Notes under the pieces: model-generated
The model's database searches: none
Told to the model about the DNA's origin: nothing
The model's input: only the letters and a program-made list of their open reading frames with translations
In this document: piece after piece, positions 1 through 8,545 of the stretch
Position numbering within the stretch: the stretch's first letter is position 1
How the letters are laid out: every line of letters begins with the position of its first letter
NCBI RefSeq assembly: GCF_900188095.1
Contig: NZ_FZOT01000012.1
Span: forward strand, 1-64,000
DNA: 64,000 nucleotides
DNA from: Noviherbaspirillum humi
Lineage (GTDB): Bacteria > Pseudomonadota > Gammaproteobacteria > Burkholderiales > Burkholderiaceae_D
Direction: 5' to 3'
Made by a program: the position numbers and the translations under genes

Positions 1-336
1 CAGGGTCAGGCCGTAGCAGGCGAAGCCGCCGTCGCTGCCGAGCTGGCGGGCAGCGGTGACGACGCCGGCCAGTTCGTGCCAGCTGCCGTCAGCGAACTTG
101 AGGGCGATGGCGGCGGGCTGGCCGATGAGGTCCTTGAGTTCGAGAAAGGCGTCGGTGGACAGGCAGTGCAGCTCGCAGCGGTAGCAGGCGGACAGGGCTT
201 CGGCGGCTTCGAGGCGCTGCGGCAGGAGGAGATCGTCGGCGAGGCCGCTGGCATCGGCGAAGCGCAGGCGCAGGCTGCGCTGGTCTTGGGAGAAGGTGAG
301 GAGGAAGGCATTGAGCAGCGCGGCGAGGTCGGGCAT
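1..336 (-). CDS. vgrG: VgrG-like type VI secretion spike protein, N-terminal part (truncated by window edge)
   Basis: The reading frame is open from an ATG at 336 (minus strand) to the window edge, giving 112 residues without a stop. The translation contains LRFADASG, LLPQRLEAAEALSACYR and ELHCLSTDAFLELKDLIGQP, followed by LAGVVTAARQLGSDGGFA. This is the conserved N-terminal (gp27-like) start of Rhs-element Vgr/VgrG proteins in Burkholderiales. VgrG trimers form the tip of the T6SS needle. The rest of the protein, including any C-terminal effector extension, lies outside the window. Other frames over the same bases give only low-complexity Pro/Ser/Ala translations. Confidence 0.85.
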   Translation of the reverse strand, partial: MPDLAALLNAFLLTFSQDQRSLRLRFADASGLADDLLLPQRLEAAEALSACYRCELHCLSTDAFLELKDLIGQPAAIALKFADGSWHELAGVVTAARQLGSDGGFACYGLTL

Positions 337-772
337 GGTTCATCCGGCAGGGTTGCAAAAAATGCAATGCGGGATGATAGCAAGGGGTCAATGCGGCGGC
401 GATGAATTCGCGTACTCGCTGGCTTCCGCAGCGTCTAAGCAGTTCGAGTACTGGAAGCCTACCCAGCTCGCCATCGACGTGGCGGCCGGCATGGGCAGCA
501 TGTATTGCTCGACAATGGCACCGGCAAGCCCTTCCTCATCCGCTCGCGGCTGTTCATCGATGCGGAATTCCTCAGCCTGGCAAAGGCGATCAGCGCCGGG
601 GAGCGGCCTGACTGAAGTCATACTCCCATATTCTTGGCGGCGGCTTTCGGTAGACTGCCTTCGTTGCCGATTCCCTATTGCTGACCGCTGCGCCTGCTCT
701 GTTCCGGGCAAGGTCCTCCGCCTCGTCCGCCGGTGCCGCCTTCTCCACGACGATCCACTCAGGAGTGTCGCC
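337..772. other. Intergenic region with a decayed coding remnant
   Basis: No intact gene is visible between vgrG and the chemoreceptor. On the + strand, bases 502-606 read VLLDNGTGKPFLIRSRLFID followed by AEFLSLAKAISAGERPD and a stop, which looks like the C-terminus of a real protein. The preceding bases (about 439-498) read plausibly as QFEYWKPTQLAIDVAAGMG, but in a different frame, which suggests a frameshift near 490-500. I do not recognise the family. The stretch 620-760 shows nothing clear apart from the ribosome-binding site AGGAGTG just before the chemoreceptor start. Confidence 0.35.
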
Positions 773-2464
773 ATGCGCATGAATACGCCCGTCACCCATA
801 CCGAACGGCCGCTCAAGGATGGCGGCTGCATCGTTTCCAAGACCGACCTTTACGGCAAGATCCAGTACGTCAATCCCTATTTCATCGAAGTCAGCGGTTT
901 CGCCGAGGAAGAGCTGATCGGCGCGCCGCAGAACATCGTGCGCCACCCCGACATGCCGCGCGAAGCCTTCGCCGACATGTGGGGCACCATCAAGGCCGGG
1001 ATGCCCTGGACCGGCGTGGTGAAGAACCGCTGCAAGAACGGCGACCACTACTGGGTGCTGGCCAACGTCACGCCGGTGATCGAGAACGGCCAGCCGGTGG
1101 GCTACATGTCGGTGCGCACCAAGCCGAGCCGGGAGCAGGTGCAGGAAGCGGACAGCCTGTACCGGCGCATGCGGGAAGGCAAGGCGCAAGGCGTGGCGCT
1201 CAAGCACGGCAAGGTGGTGCATACCGGTCTTGCCGGACGCATTGCCGCCTTGACCGGCATCGGCATCGGCGCGCAGATCGCCTTCGGCATCGGCCTGTTT
1301 TGCCTGCTGGCGGTCGTCAGCGCGATCATCGGCTTGTCCGCCCTGCCTTCCGCAGCCTCATCGGCCGGCCTCTGGCTGGGCGGCACCACGGCGCTTGCCG
1401 TGGTGGTGGCGGCGGCGGTAGGCATCGGGCTGCATGCGAGGATCGTGGTCCCGTTGCGCGAGTCCATCCGGGTGGCACGCGCCATTGCCGGCGGCGATCT
1501 CACCATCCGGTTCGACGCCGACGGCACGGGCGACATGGGCCAGCTCTTGCGGGCGCTGCAGCAGATGAACGTGAACCTGTTCGCCATCATTGGCGACGTG
1601 CGTGCCAACGTCGAGAGCATCATGCAGGCCACCAGCGAAATCGCCAGCGGCAACCTGGATCTATCCTCCCGCACCGAGGCGCAGGCATCGAGCCTGGAGC
1701 AAACCGCCTCGAGCATGGAACAGTTCGCCAGCGCGGTGAAGCAGAATGCCGAAAGCGCGACGCACGCCAACGGGCTGGCGAGTTCCGCCTCCGGCGTGGC
1801 ACAAAAGGGCGGCGAGGTGGTGAGGAAGGTGACCGACACCATGGCCGACATCAGCAGCTCGGCCCACAAGATCGTGGACATCATCAGCATGATCGACGGC
1901 ATCGCGTTCCAGACAAACATCCTCGCACTCAACGCAGCCGTCGAAGCGGCGCGCGCCGGCGAGCAGGGCCGGGGATTCGCGGTGGTGGCTGCCGAGGTCC
2001 GCAACCTGGCCCAGCGGTCGGCAGCGGCGGCGAAGGAAATCAAGGGCTTGATCGACGTCTCGGTGGACAAGGTGAGCGCCGGCGCGACGCTGGTGGCCGA
2101 TGCCGGACGCACCATGACCGAGATCGAGGAGTCCGTCGGCCGGGTCAGCGGCATCATCGGCGAGATCAGCCAGGCCTCGCAGGAACAGAGCGCCGGCATC
2201 AGCCAGGTGAATTCGGCGATCGCCCAGATGGATGAATCGACGCAGCAGAATGCCGCGCTGGTGGAGCAGGCGGCAGCGGCGGCCGCCAGCCTGGAAGGAC
2301 AAGCCGCCGAACTGGCGCAGGCGCTGAGCGTGTTCAAGCTCGGCAATTCCGCAGCGTCAGGCATGCCGGCCCCTGCGGCCGTCCAACCGAGGCCGCAATT
2401 GCAGCCGGCGCCGGGCGGCGCTCACCGCCCGCTCCTGAATGCGCCCCGGGAAAGAAAGCGTTAG
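773..2464 (+). CDS. PAS-domain methyl-accepting chemotaxis protein (Aer-like)
   Basis: This 563-residue chemoreceptor starts at the ATG at 773, preceded by AGGAGTG at 761-767. The upstream open frame is not used because it lacks coding character. A PAS domain occupies about residues 12-120 (TDLYGKIQYVNPYFIEVSGF, then IVRHPDMPREAF), as in redox- or energy-sensing Aer proteins. Two membrane segments lie at about 160-190 and 201-225, with HAMP at about 225-275. The long MCP signalling domain has the conserved hairpin (IDGIAFQTNILALNAAVEAA, then RAGEQGRGFAVVAAEVRNLA). There is no periplasmic ligand domain, so sensing is probably cytoplasmic. It signals to CheA/CheW. The stop codon overlaps the stop of the convergent dehydrogenase. 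Confidence 0.9.
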   Translation: MRMNTPVTHTERPLKDGGCIVSKTDLYGKIQYVNPYFIEVSGFAEEELIGAPQNIVRHPDMPREAFADMWGTIKAGMPWTGVVKNRCKNGDHYWVLANVTPVIENGQPVGYMSVRTKPSREQVQEADSLYRRMREGKAQGVALKHGKVVHTGLAGRIAALTGIGIGAQIAFGIGLFCLLAVVSAIIGLSALPSAASSAGLWLGGTTALAVVVAAAVGIGLHARIVVPLRESIRVARAIAGGDLTIRFDADGTGDMGQLLRALQQMNVNLFAIIGDVRANVESIMQATSEIASGNLDLSSRTEAQASSLEQTASSMEQFASAVKQNAESATHANGLASSASGVAQKGGEVVRKVTDTMADISSSAHKIVDIISMIDGIAFQTNILALNAAVEAARAGEQGRGFAVVAAEVRNLAQRSAAAAKEIKGLIDVSVDKVSAGATLVADAGRTMTEIEESVGRVSGIIGEISQASQEQSAGISQVNSAIAQMDESTQQNAALVEQAAAAAASLEGQAAELAQALSVFKLGNSAASGMPAPAAVQPRPQLQPAPGGAHRPLLNAPRERKR

Positions 2465-3549
2465 CGCAGCGCCAGGCCGGCTATCCGCGCTTCCGCCACC
2501 CCAAAGCCGCGCGCAGCGGCAAGGATCTGGTTCCAGGTGGTGGGATCGATCGGGATGCCAGCCTCGCTGCGCTCTGCGCGGTGGCGCCGTTCCGGTTCGC
2601 CCGGCATCTCGATTTCCGAGTGGCCCGGCAAGCGCCGGGTTTCCCTGACCCAGGCGACGAAGGCCTCGGCTTCGGCCTGCGCATCCGGCGCGTCGAAGGC
2701 CTGCGGGTCCATCACCACCGACAGCATGCAGTTGACGATGTCGCTGCCCTTCACCTTCGTTGTCTCATGCGTGGTGTAGCCGCCGCTGAGCGCGCCGGCG
2801 AACACTTCGCACATCACCGCCATGCCGGACCCCTTGTGGCCGCCGAAGGTCTTGAGCGACCCGAACGGCGCTTCGTGCATCACCTTCGGATCGGTGGTGG
2901 GATTGCCTTCATGGTCCATCAGGCAGTCCGCCGGCACCGGCACGCCGCGGTTATAGGCCACGCGCGTCTTGTTGACGGCGATGCTGCTGGTGGCAAAGTC
3001 GAGCACCAGCGGCTCCCTGCCCGGGCGCGGAAAGGCGGCGCAGAACGGGTTGGTGCCGAAGCGCCCGCCCATGCCGCCGAACGGCGCCACCTGGGCGAAG
3101 CCGGCCACATTCACGAAATGGAAGGACACCAGCCCGGCGGCGGCGCATTGCTCCGCCCAGTGGCCGATGCGTCCGATGTGATGGGAATTGCGCAGGCCGA
3201 CGGCGGCCACGCCCAGCTTGCGGGCGCGGGCGATAGCATGCTCCATGGCTTCGGCGGCGATCACCTGGCCGAAGCCATGGCCGCCCTCGATGGTGAGCAC
3301 GGCGCCGGCATCGCGCACTACCTGCGCATGGCGGTTCAGGACGAGGCCGCCCTCGCCTAATGCCCGGGCATAGCGCGGGATCATGCCGACGCCATGCGAA
3401 TCATGGCCGGTGAGGTTGGACATGACCAGATGGTCGGCCACCAGGGCCGCCTCGCGCGCCTCGCTGCCGGCGGCGAGCCAGATGTCGCGCACGAAGGCGT
3501 TCAGTTCCGCCGGGAGGATGCGGATGTCGGTTGCTGCGGTTGTGTGCAT
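2461..3549 (-). CDS. Ldh2/malate-lactate dehydrogenase family oxidoreductase
   Basis: This 362-residue NAD(P)-dependent 2-hydroxyacid dehydrogenase belongs to the Ldh2 (YlbC/YiaK/ComC) fold. The family signature near residues 45-60 (NLTGHDSHGVGMIPRY) is present, as are GGHGFGQ, NSHHIGRIGHWAE and FGGHKGSGMA. Family members act on malate, L-lactate, sulfolactate, ureidoglycolate or 2,3-diketogulonate, and the sequence alone does not choose among them. It is the last gene of the leftward aldarate cluster, about 105 bases after the Bug-type binding protein. Its role could be reduction or oxidation of a sugar-acid derivative, which is inference. Its TAA stop (2461-2463) overlaps the TAG of the convergent chemoreceptor. 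Confidence 0.85.
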   Translation of the reverse strand: MHTTAATDIRILPAELNAFVRDIWLAAGSEAREAALVADHLVMSNLTGHDSHGVGMIPRYARALGEGGLVLNRHAQVVRDAGAVLTIEGGHGFGQVIAAEAMEHAIARARKLGVAAVGLRNSHHIGRIGHWAEQCAAAGLVSFHFVNVAGFAQVAPFGGMGGRFGTNPFCAAFPRPGREPLVLDFATSSIAVNKTRVAYNRGVPVPADCLMDHEGNPTTDPKVMHEAPFGSLKTFGGHKGSGMAVMCEVFAGALSGGYTTHETTKVKGSDIVNCMLSVVMDPQAFDAPDAQAEAEAFVAWVRETRRLPGHSEIEMPGEPERRHRAERSEAGIPIDPTTWNQILAAARGFGVAEARIAGLALR

Positions 3550-3613
3550 GGTCTCGGAGCAGAAGAAGTGGATGAACGCGGACGCCGCCTGGCGTCCGTC
3601 CTGACATGGCGTC

Positions 3614-3668
3614 GTCGAGCCTCAGTCGAGCCTCGGTCGAGCCTCGGTCGAGCCTTAGTCGAGCTTGA
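3614..3668. repeat. 11-bp tandem repeat across the stop codon of the Bug-type gene
   Basis: Five consecutive 11-mers are visible: GTCGAGCCTCA, GTCGAGCCTCG twice, GTCGAGCCTTA and GTCGAGCTTGA. The fourth unit contains the TAA stop of the leftward gene (complement of TTA at 3655-3657), and the fifth encodes its last residues. The array probably grew by slippage just past the gene end. No terminator is evident in it. Confidence 0.8.
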
Positions 3669-4638
3669 CGTTGGCGGCCTTCACCACCTTGCCCCATTTC
3701 GCGATTTCCTCGGCCTGGAAGGCAGCGAACTGCTGCGGCGCCATGCCGGACGGCTCGACGCCGAGCTTGGCCATCTTCTCCAGCACCTCGGGCTGCTTCA
3801 GGATCTTCGCCACTTCGGTGTAGAGGCGCTGCACGATGGGCTGCGGCGTGCCGGCCGGCGCGAACATCGCCTGCCACGACACCAGGCTGTAGCCCGGCAC
3901 GCCGGCTTCGGCCATGGTCGGCACGTTGGGCAGGCTGGCCACGCGCTTGGGCGAGGTCACCGCCAGCGCCCGCACCCGGCCGCTCTCGATGAAGGGCGCG
4001 GCGACGACGGTGGTGTCGAACATCAGCGGCACCTGGCCGCCGATCACGTCCTGGATCGCCGGCGCGCTGCCCTTGTACGGGATGTGCACCATGTCGATGG
4101 CGCTGATGGTCTTGAACAGCTCGGCCGACAGGTGCTGCGAGGTGCCGTTGCCGGCGGAAGCGAAGGACAGGCTGCCCGGCTTGCTCTTGGAAGCGGCGAC
4201 GATGTCCTGCACCGATTTCAGCGGGCTGTTGGCGCCGACCACCAGCACGTTGGCGTTGGTGCCGATCAGCGTGATCGGGGCGAAGGACTTGAGCGGATCG
4301 TAGGGCAGCTTGTACAGGCTGGCATTGATCGCATGCGAGCTGATGGTGCCGCCGAGGATGGTGTAGCCGTCGGCTGGTGCCTTGGCCACGAAGTCGGAAC
4401 CGATGTTGCCGCCGGCGCCGGGCTTGTTCTCGACGATGATGCTGGTGCCGAGGGCCGGGCCGAGCTTCTGCGCAATCAGCCGCGCCAGGATGTCGGTGGT
4501 GCCGCCGGCCGGGAACGGCACGATGTAGGTGACGGGCTTGGTCGGCCACTTGTCGTCGGCATGGGCGGGGGCGGCGATGGCGACCAGGGCCAGGGTGGCG
4601 AGGGCGGCGGCGATCAGGGTGCGGCGTTGGGTTTTCAT
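3655..4638 (-). CDS. Bug/TctC-family extracytoplasmic solute-binding protein
   Basis: This periplasmic binding protein has 327 residues. The start at 4638 (MKTQRRTLIAAALATLAL) has AGGAGACAC directly upstream on the minus strand, so a longer reading from 4659 is unlikely. A signal peptide ending near AHADD is followed by KPVTYIVPFPAGGTTDILAR, the hallmark of the greatly expanded betaproteobacterial Bug family, and later by VENKPGAGGNIGSD. Bug proteins bind carboxylates and feed TctAB-type transporters, but no tctA/tctB lies nearby, as is common for orphan Bug genes. The position after garD suggests an aldarate or related sugar-acid ligand (inference). Confidence 0.9.
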   Translation of the reverse strand: MKTQRRTLIAAALATLALVAIAAPAHADDKWPTKPVTYIVPFPAGGTTDILARLIAQKLGPALGTSIIVENKPGAGGNIGSDFVAKAPADGYTILGGTISSHAINASLYKLPYDPLKSFAPITLIGTNANVLVVGANSPLKSVQDIVAASKSKPGSLSFASAGNGTSQHLSAELFKTISAIDMVHIPYKGSAPAIQDVIGGQVPLMFDTTVVAAPFIESGRVRALAVTSPKRVASLPNVPTMAEAGVPGYSLVSWQAMFAPAGTPQPIVQRLYTEVAKILKQPEVLEKMAKLGVEPSGMAPQQFAAFQAEEIAKWGKVVKAANVKLD

Positions 4639-4661
4639 ATTGTGTCTCCTTTGGTGCATAT

Positions 4662-4852
4662 CAGGGAATTAGCGGAGCACTGCTCCGTGCTCGCGAAGCC
4701 GGCAGTGCTTCAAGCGCTGCCGTGGGGCGTAGCAGGGAATTCGCGACGCATGCGTCGCGCCTGCGAAGCCGGCCAGGCTTGCAAGCCTGGCCGTGGGGTG
4801 TTCGCGCAGCTAAGTAAGCTCCCTCCCCCTCAGGGGGAGGGACTTCCTTTAT
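4662..4852. repeat. Composite palindromic intergenic repeat, locus 1
   Basis: Two tandem A units are present. The first (4662-4727) has stems GGAGCA/TGCTCC and GGCAGTGCTT/AAGCGCTGCC. The second (4732-4798) has GCGACGCA/TGCGTCGC and GGCCAGGC/GCCTGGCC. Both share the linker cGAAGCCGG and the end CCGTGGGG. A short B hairpin, CTCCCCCT/AGGGGGAG, follows at about 4822-4840. It lies between the 3' end of garD and the start of the Bug gene. Related copies occur at 10.7, 16.7, 20.9, 24.4 and 30.3 kb. Confidence 0.85.
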
Positions 4853-4918
4853 AGGTTTAAGGGGCGTTGCTCTTTATCTTTGAAATTCATAAGTCGTTTG
4901 CAATCACTCGCAGATTGC

Positions 4919-6493
4919 TCAAGTCACCGGCGCCGGATTGAACAACGCCAGCGAATTATGCAGCTTCCAGTGCTCGGCCCAGGTCTTCTTCCGCCCGCTG
5001 GCCACATCCAGCAGGAACTGGAACAGCTCCTGCCCCACTTCCTCGATGCTGGCGTCGCCGCTGGCGATCTTGCCGGCGTTGATGTCCATCAGGTCGTGCC
5101 AGCGCCGCGCCAGATCATCCCGCGTGGCCACCTTCACCACCGGCACCGCCGCCAAGCCATACGGCGTGCCGCGGCCGGTGGTGAACACATGCAGGTTCAT
5201 GCCGGCGGCCAGCTGCAGCGTGCCGCAGATGAAGTCCGACGCCGGCGTGGCCGCATACAGCAAACCCTTCTTCAGCGCCTTCTCGCCCGGACGCACCACG
5301 CCCGAAATCGGGCTGGTGCCGGACTTGATGATCGAGCCCATCGCCTTTTCCACGATGTTCGACAGCCCGCCCTTCTTGTTGCCCGGCGAGGTGTTGGCGC
5401 TGCGGTCCACCCCGCCGCGCTTCAAGTACTCGTCGTACCACGCCATCTCCCGGATCATCGCCTGCGCCACGTCTTCGTCCACCGCCCGGGCGGTGAGCTG
5501 GTCGATGCCGTCGCGCACTTCGGTGACTTCCGAGAACATGACCGTGGCGCCGGCGCGCACCAGCAGATCCGACGCATAGCCCACCGCCGGGTTGGCGGTG
5601 ACGCCGGAGAAGGCATCGCTGCCGCCGCACTGCACGCCGACCACCAGGTCGGAAGCCGGGCAGGTTTCGCGCTGCCGCTTGTTCAGCTCGACCAGGTGCT
5701 GCTCGGCGGTGCGCATGATCGAGTCGATCATGCTGTCGAAGCCGACATGCTGCTCGTCCTGCAGGCATACCAGGTCCGGCTCGTTCAGGCTCTGGATCGG
5801 GATGCCGCCCTTGGGGAACAGCCGCGCCGGCTGCAGCTTCTCGCAGCCCAGGCTGACCATCATGGCGCGCCCGCCGAAGTTGGGGTTGCGGGCGATGTTG
5901 CGCAGGGTGCGGATCGGGATCTCGGCGCCCGGCGCTTCGATCGCCACGCCGCAGCCGTAGATGTGCTCGATGGCCACCACGTCGTCCACGTTCGGGTACT
6001 TCGGCAGCAGCTCCTGCTTGATGCGTTTCACCGCGAAATCCACCACGCCGGCCACGCATTGCACGGTGGTGCTGATGGCCAGGAGGTTGCGCGTGCCGAC
6101 GCTGCCGTCGGCATTGCGATAGCCCTCGAAGGTATAGCCTTCGAGCGGCGGCAGCGGCTCGGCGCGCTTGGTGGCGATGGGCAGATTGTCGAGTCCGCGC
6201 GCCGGCGGCATGGCCACCAGCGATTCCTCGACCCAGCTGCCGCGGGCGATGTCCTTCACCGCCGTGCCGATGGCGACGTTGTAGCGCAGGATGGGCTGGC
6301 CTTGCGGGATGTCGACCAGCGCCACCTTGTGGCCCTGCGGCACCCGCTCGAGCAGGGTCAGGCCGTCGTCGAAGACGGCGCCGGCCGGCAGGCCGCCGTC
6401 GTTGGCGACGATGGCCACGTTGTCGTTGGGATGCATGCTGATGCGGCGCGGCGCATCGGCTTGCCGTACCTCAGGAGAAGCGAGGGTGTCCAT
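4919..6493 (-). CDS. garD: Galactarate dehydratase
   Basis: This 524-residue protein has the length of known GarD enzymes (about 523). It dehydrates galactarate to 5-keto-4-deoxyglucarate. The N-terminal SAF-like domain (about residues 15-90, [17 protein letters not shown]) and the UxaA/altronate-dehydratase core ([69 protein letters not shown]) are all visible. It lies in a leftward series between kdgD and the Bug-type binding protein. Its product is the substrate of KdgD, which strongly supports the assignment. D-glucarate could also enter the pathway through a separate GudD, not seen here. Confidence 0.93.
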   Translation of the reverse strand: MDTLASPEVRQADAPRRISMHPNDNVAIVANDGGLPAGAVFDDGLTLLERVPQGHKVALVDIPQGQPILRYNVAIGTAVKDIARGSWVEESLVAMPPARGLDNLPIATKRAEPLPPLEGYTFEGYRNADGSVGTRNLLAISTTVQCVAGVVDFAVKRIKQELLPKYPNVDDVVAIEHIYGCGVAIEAPGAEIPIRTLRNIARNPNFGGRAMMVSLGCEKLQPARLFPKGGIPIQSLNEPDLVCLQDEQHVGFDSMIDSIMRTAEQHLVELNKRQRETCPASDLVVGVQCGGSDAFSGVTANPAVGYASDLLVRAGATVMFSEVTEVRDGIDQLTARAVDEDVAQAMIREMAWYDEYLKRGGVDRSANTSPGNKKGGLSNIVEKAMGSIIKSGTSPISGVVRPGEKALKKGLLYAATPASDFICGTLQLAAGMNLHVFTTGRGTPYGLAAVPVVKVATRDDLARRWHDLMDINAGKIASGDASIEEVGQELFQFLLDVASGRKKTWAEHWKLHNSLALFNPAPVT

Positions 6494-6608
6494 GGGTCTG
6501 CTTGCGTGGTGGCGTTGAGGGATGAAATCAGACGTCGATGCAGGAAGGCGGTTCAGAAGTTGCCTACCGCTTTCCTGCCTCTTTACCTATTTACTTCTCT
6601 TTACTTCT

Positions 6609-7526
6609 TTACTGCGGTCCGAGGCGGCGCATCAGCTCGGCCAGGTCTTCATGGTCCTGCGGCGTGCAATCGATCAGCGGCGCGCGCACCGGGCCGGCAT
6701 CGTGGCCGGCCAGGCGGGCGCCGGCCTTGATGATCGAGACCGCATAACCGGCCTTGCGGTTGCGAATGTCGAGGTACGGCAGGAAGAAATCGTCGATGAG
6801 GCGGTTCACCGTGGCATGGTCCTCGGCGGCAATGGCGTTGTAGAACTCGACGGCGGTCTTCGGGATGAAGTTGAACACGGCAGAGGAGTACACCGGCACG
6901 CCCATGGCCTTGTAGGCAGCGGCATAGACTTCAGCGGTCGGCAGGCCGCCGAGGTAGGTGAAGCGGTCGCCGAGGCGGCGGCGCACCGCGACCATGTGCT
7001 CGATCTCGCCCACGCCGTCCTTGTAGCCGATCAGGTTCGGGCACTTGGCGGCCAGGCGCTCGAGCGTATCCACCGAGAAACGGCTGATGCCGCGGTTGTA
7101 GATGATGACGCCGAAGTCGACCGAGCGGCACACCGCTTCGACATGGGCTTCCAGTCCGTCCTGGCTGGCTTCAGTGAGGTAGTGGGGCAGCAGCAGGATG
7201 CCATGGGCGCCGAGGCGCTCGGCTTCCTGGGCGTAGGCGATGGCGGCGCGGGTGGGGCCGCCGGCGCCGGCGATGATGGGCACCTTGCCGCGGCAGGTCT
7301 CGACGGCGGTGCGGATGATCTCGGGATACTCCTGCGGGGTCAGGGAGAAGAACTCGCCGGTGCCGCCGGCGGCGAAGAGTGCGGAAGCGCCGTAGGGAGC
7401 GAGCCATTCCAGGCGCTCGATGTAGGTGCTGCGGCGGAAGTCGCCCTGCTCGTCAAAGTCGGTGAGCGGGAAGGACAGCAGGCCGGAGGACAGGATGGTC
7501 TTGAGTTCTTGGGGCGTGAAGCGCAT
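6609..7526 (-). CDS. kdgD: 5-dehydro-4-deoxyglucarate dehydratase
   Basis: This 305-residue DapA-superfamily enzyme converts 5-keto-4-deoxyglucarate into 2,5-dioxopentanoate (alpha-ketoglutarate semialdehyde), water and CO2. Visible motifs are [11 protein letters not shown] at the start, [19 protein letters not shown], the catalytic tyrosine in IIYNRG (Y143) and the Schiff-base lysine in IGYKDGVGE (K169). It is in the same orientation as garD, 115 bases upstream of it. The next enzyme of this route, alpha-ketoglutarate semialdehyde dehydrogenase, is not in the cluster. CATCGTACAA at 7580-7589 upstream may be an operator. Confidence 0.93.
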   Translation of the reverse strand: MRFTPQELKTILSSGLLSFPLTDFDEQGDFRRSTYIERLEWLAPYGASALFAAGGTGEFFSLTPQEYPEIIRTAVETCRGKVPIIAGAGGPTRAAIAYAQEAERLGAHGILLLPHYLTEASQDGLEAHVEAVCRSVDFGVIIYNRGISRFSVDTLERLAAKCPNLIGYKDGVGEIEHMVAVRRRLGDRFTYLGGLPTAEVYAAAYKAMGVPVYSSAVFNFIPKTAVEFYNAIAAEDHATVNRLIDDFFLPYLDIRNRKAGYAVSIIKAGARLAGHDAGPVRAPLIDCTPQDHEDLAELMRRLGPQ

Positions 7527-7579
7527 GTGATGGCTCGCAAGGTTAGGGTTTATTAAAATCGAATCGAGTAGTTATCAGT

Positions 7580-7589
7580 CATCGTACAA
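7580..7589. promoter_or_regulatory. Candidate GntR-family operator upstream of kdgD
   Basis: CATCGTACAA lies 54 bases before the kdgD start. A near-identical CATCGTACCA lies at 8406-8415 upstream of the GntR regulator itself. The core T-N-GTAC-N-A is partly palindromic. Shared occurrence at both promoters of a regulator-target pair suggests autoregulation and control of the aldarate genes. The motif is short, so this is tentative. Confidence 0.35.
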
Positions 7590-7624
7590 CTTAAAATGAA
7601 AAAAGGCTAGCGTCGAACTGCATA

Positions 7625-8380
7625 TCAGCTTTGCGCCTGCGCCGCCTGCTGCGCCTTCAGCAGCCGGCTGCGACTGTTGTTCAGATGGTTGCGCATCGCC
7701 GCACGGGCGCCCTCGCCGTCGCCGCGGGCGATGGCATCGCAGATATCCTCATGTTCCCGCTGCACCCGGTCCAGATAATGATGGGCGGAATCCTCCACCA
7801 GTTCGGACAGATTCAGGCGCTTGCGCGGGATGACCGCATTGCCGAGGTGATTGATCATGTCGATGAAATAACGGTTACCGGTGGCTTCGGCGATCGCCTG
7901 GTGGAAGCGGAAGTCGGCGGCAACGCTGTCCTCGCCGCGCGCCAGGCACGCCTCGAACTCCCGCAGCGCAGTGCGGATGGCGGCGAGCTCTTCCTCGCTG
8001 CGGCGCTGGGCGGCCAGGCCGGCGCTCTCCGTCTCCAGGCTGATCCGAAATTCCAGCAGGGCCAGCAGGTCGCGCATGGTGCTGATGGTGGCCGGATCGA
8101 ACAAGCCGCCGCGCCTGGCCTTCGGCTGCAGCACGAAAGTGCCCACGCCGTGCCGGGTCTCGACCAGGCCGGCCGCCTGCAGGCTGGAAATCGCCTCCCG
8201 CACCACGGTGCGGCTGACGCCCTGCTCCAGCATGATCTGCGACTCCGTCGGCAGCTTGCTGCCCGGCTCGAGCAGCCCGGCCCGGATCTTTTCCGTCAGC
8301 GCGGTGGCGACTTCCTGGGCGAGGCTCTGCGCGCGACGGCGCGGACGTGCAGCTTCGGTGGGTTTTTCCAGTACGGACAT
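7625..8380 (-). CDS. GntR family regulator, FadR/FCD subfamily
   Basis: This transcription factor has 251 residues with the start at 8380 (MSVLEKPTEAARPRRRAQS). The frame stays open much further upstream but loses coding character there. An N-terminal winged helix at about residues 22-88 (LAQEVATALTEKIRAGLLEP, then LPTESQIMLEQGVSRTVVRE) is followed by an all-helical FCD ligand domain ending near residue 240. FCD regulators usually bind organic or sugar acids and repress nearby catabolic genes. It is the first gene of the leftward set including kdgD and garD, so aldarate control is likely (inference). CATCGTACCA upstream at 8406-8415 may be its own operator. Confidence 0.88.
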   Translation of the reverse strand: MSVLEKPTEAARPRRRAQSLAQEVATALTEKIRAGLLEPGSKLPTESQIMLEQGVSRTVVREAISSLQAAGLVETRHGVGTFVLQPKARRGGLFDPATISTMRDLLALLEFRISLETESAGLAAQRRSEEELAAIRTALREFEACLARGEDSVAADFRFHQAIAEATGNRYFIDMINHLGNAVIPRKRLNLSELVEDSAHHYLDRVQREHEDICDAIARGDGEGARAAMRNHLNNSRSRLLKAQQAAQAQS

Positions 8381-8405
8381 GGCATGGACGGGTAAAGAGT
8401 TAAGA

Positions 8406-8415
8406 CATCGTACCA
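8406..8415. promoter_or_regulatory. Candidate operator upstream of the GntR regulator
   Basis: CATCGTACCA differs in one base from CATCGTACAA upstream of kdgD. It lies 26 bases before the regulator start, between two divergent genes. Confidence 0.3.
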
Positions 8416-8545
8416 CAAGACATTGCCTGCGGCACCGCAGCCAGGCTCGCAGGGCATTCACCACTGGCATGCAAGACACATTGCATGCTGGCATGGACCA
8501 TGCTTTCCACAATGCAACCTTTTTGACCGCACTGATGGATTTCCG

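Noticed and set aside
6-383. Leftward Pro/Ser-rich frame at the window start
   Set aside because: A different leftward frame over the same bases gives a clear VgrG N-terminus.
4820-4843. Simple intrinsic terminator after garD
   Set aside because: The C/G hairpin lacks a T run and is part of the dispersed repeat family, so termination cannot be claimed from sequence alone.
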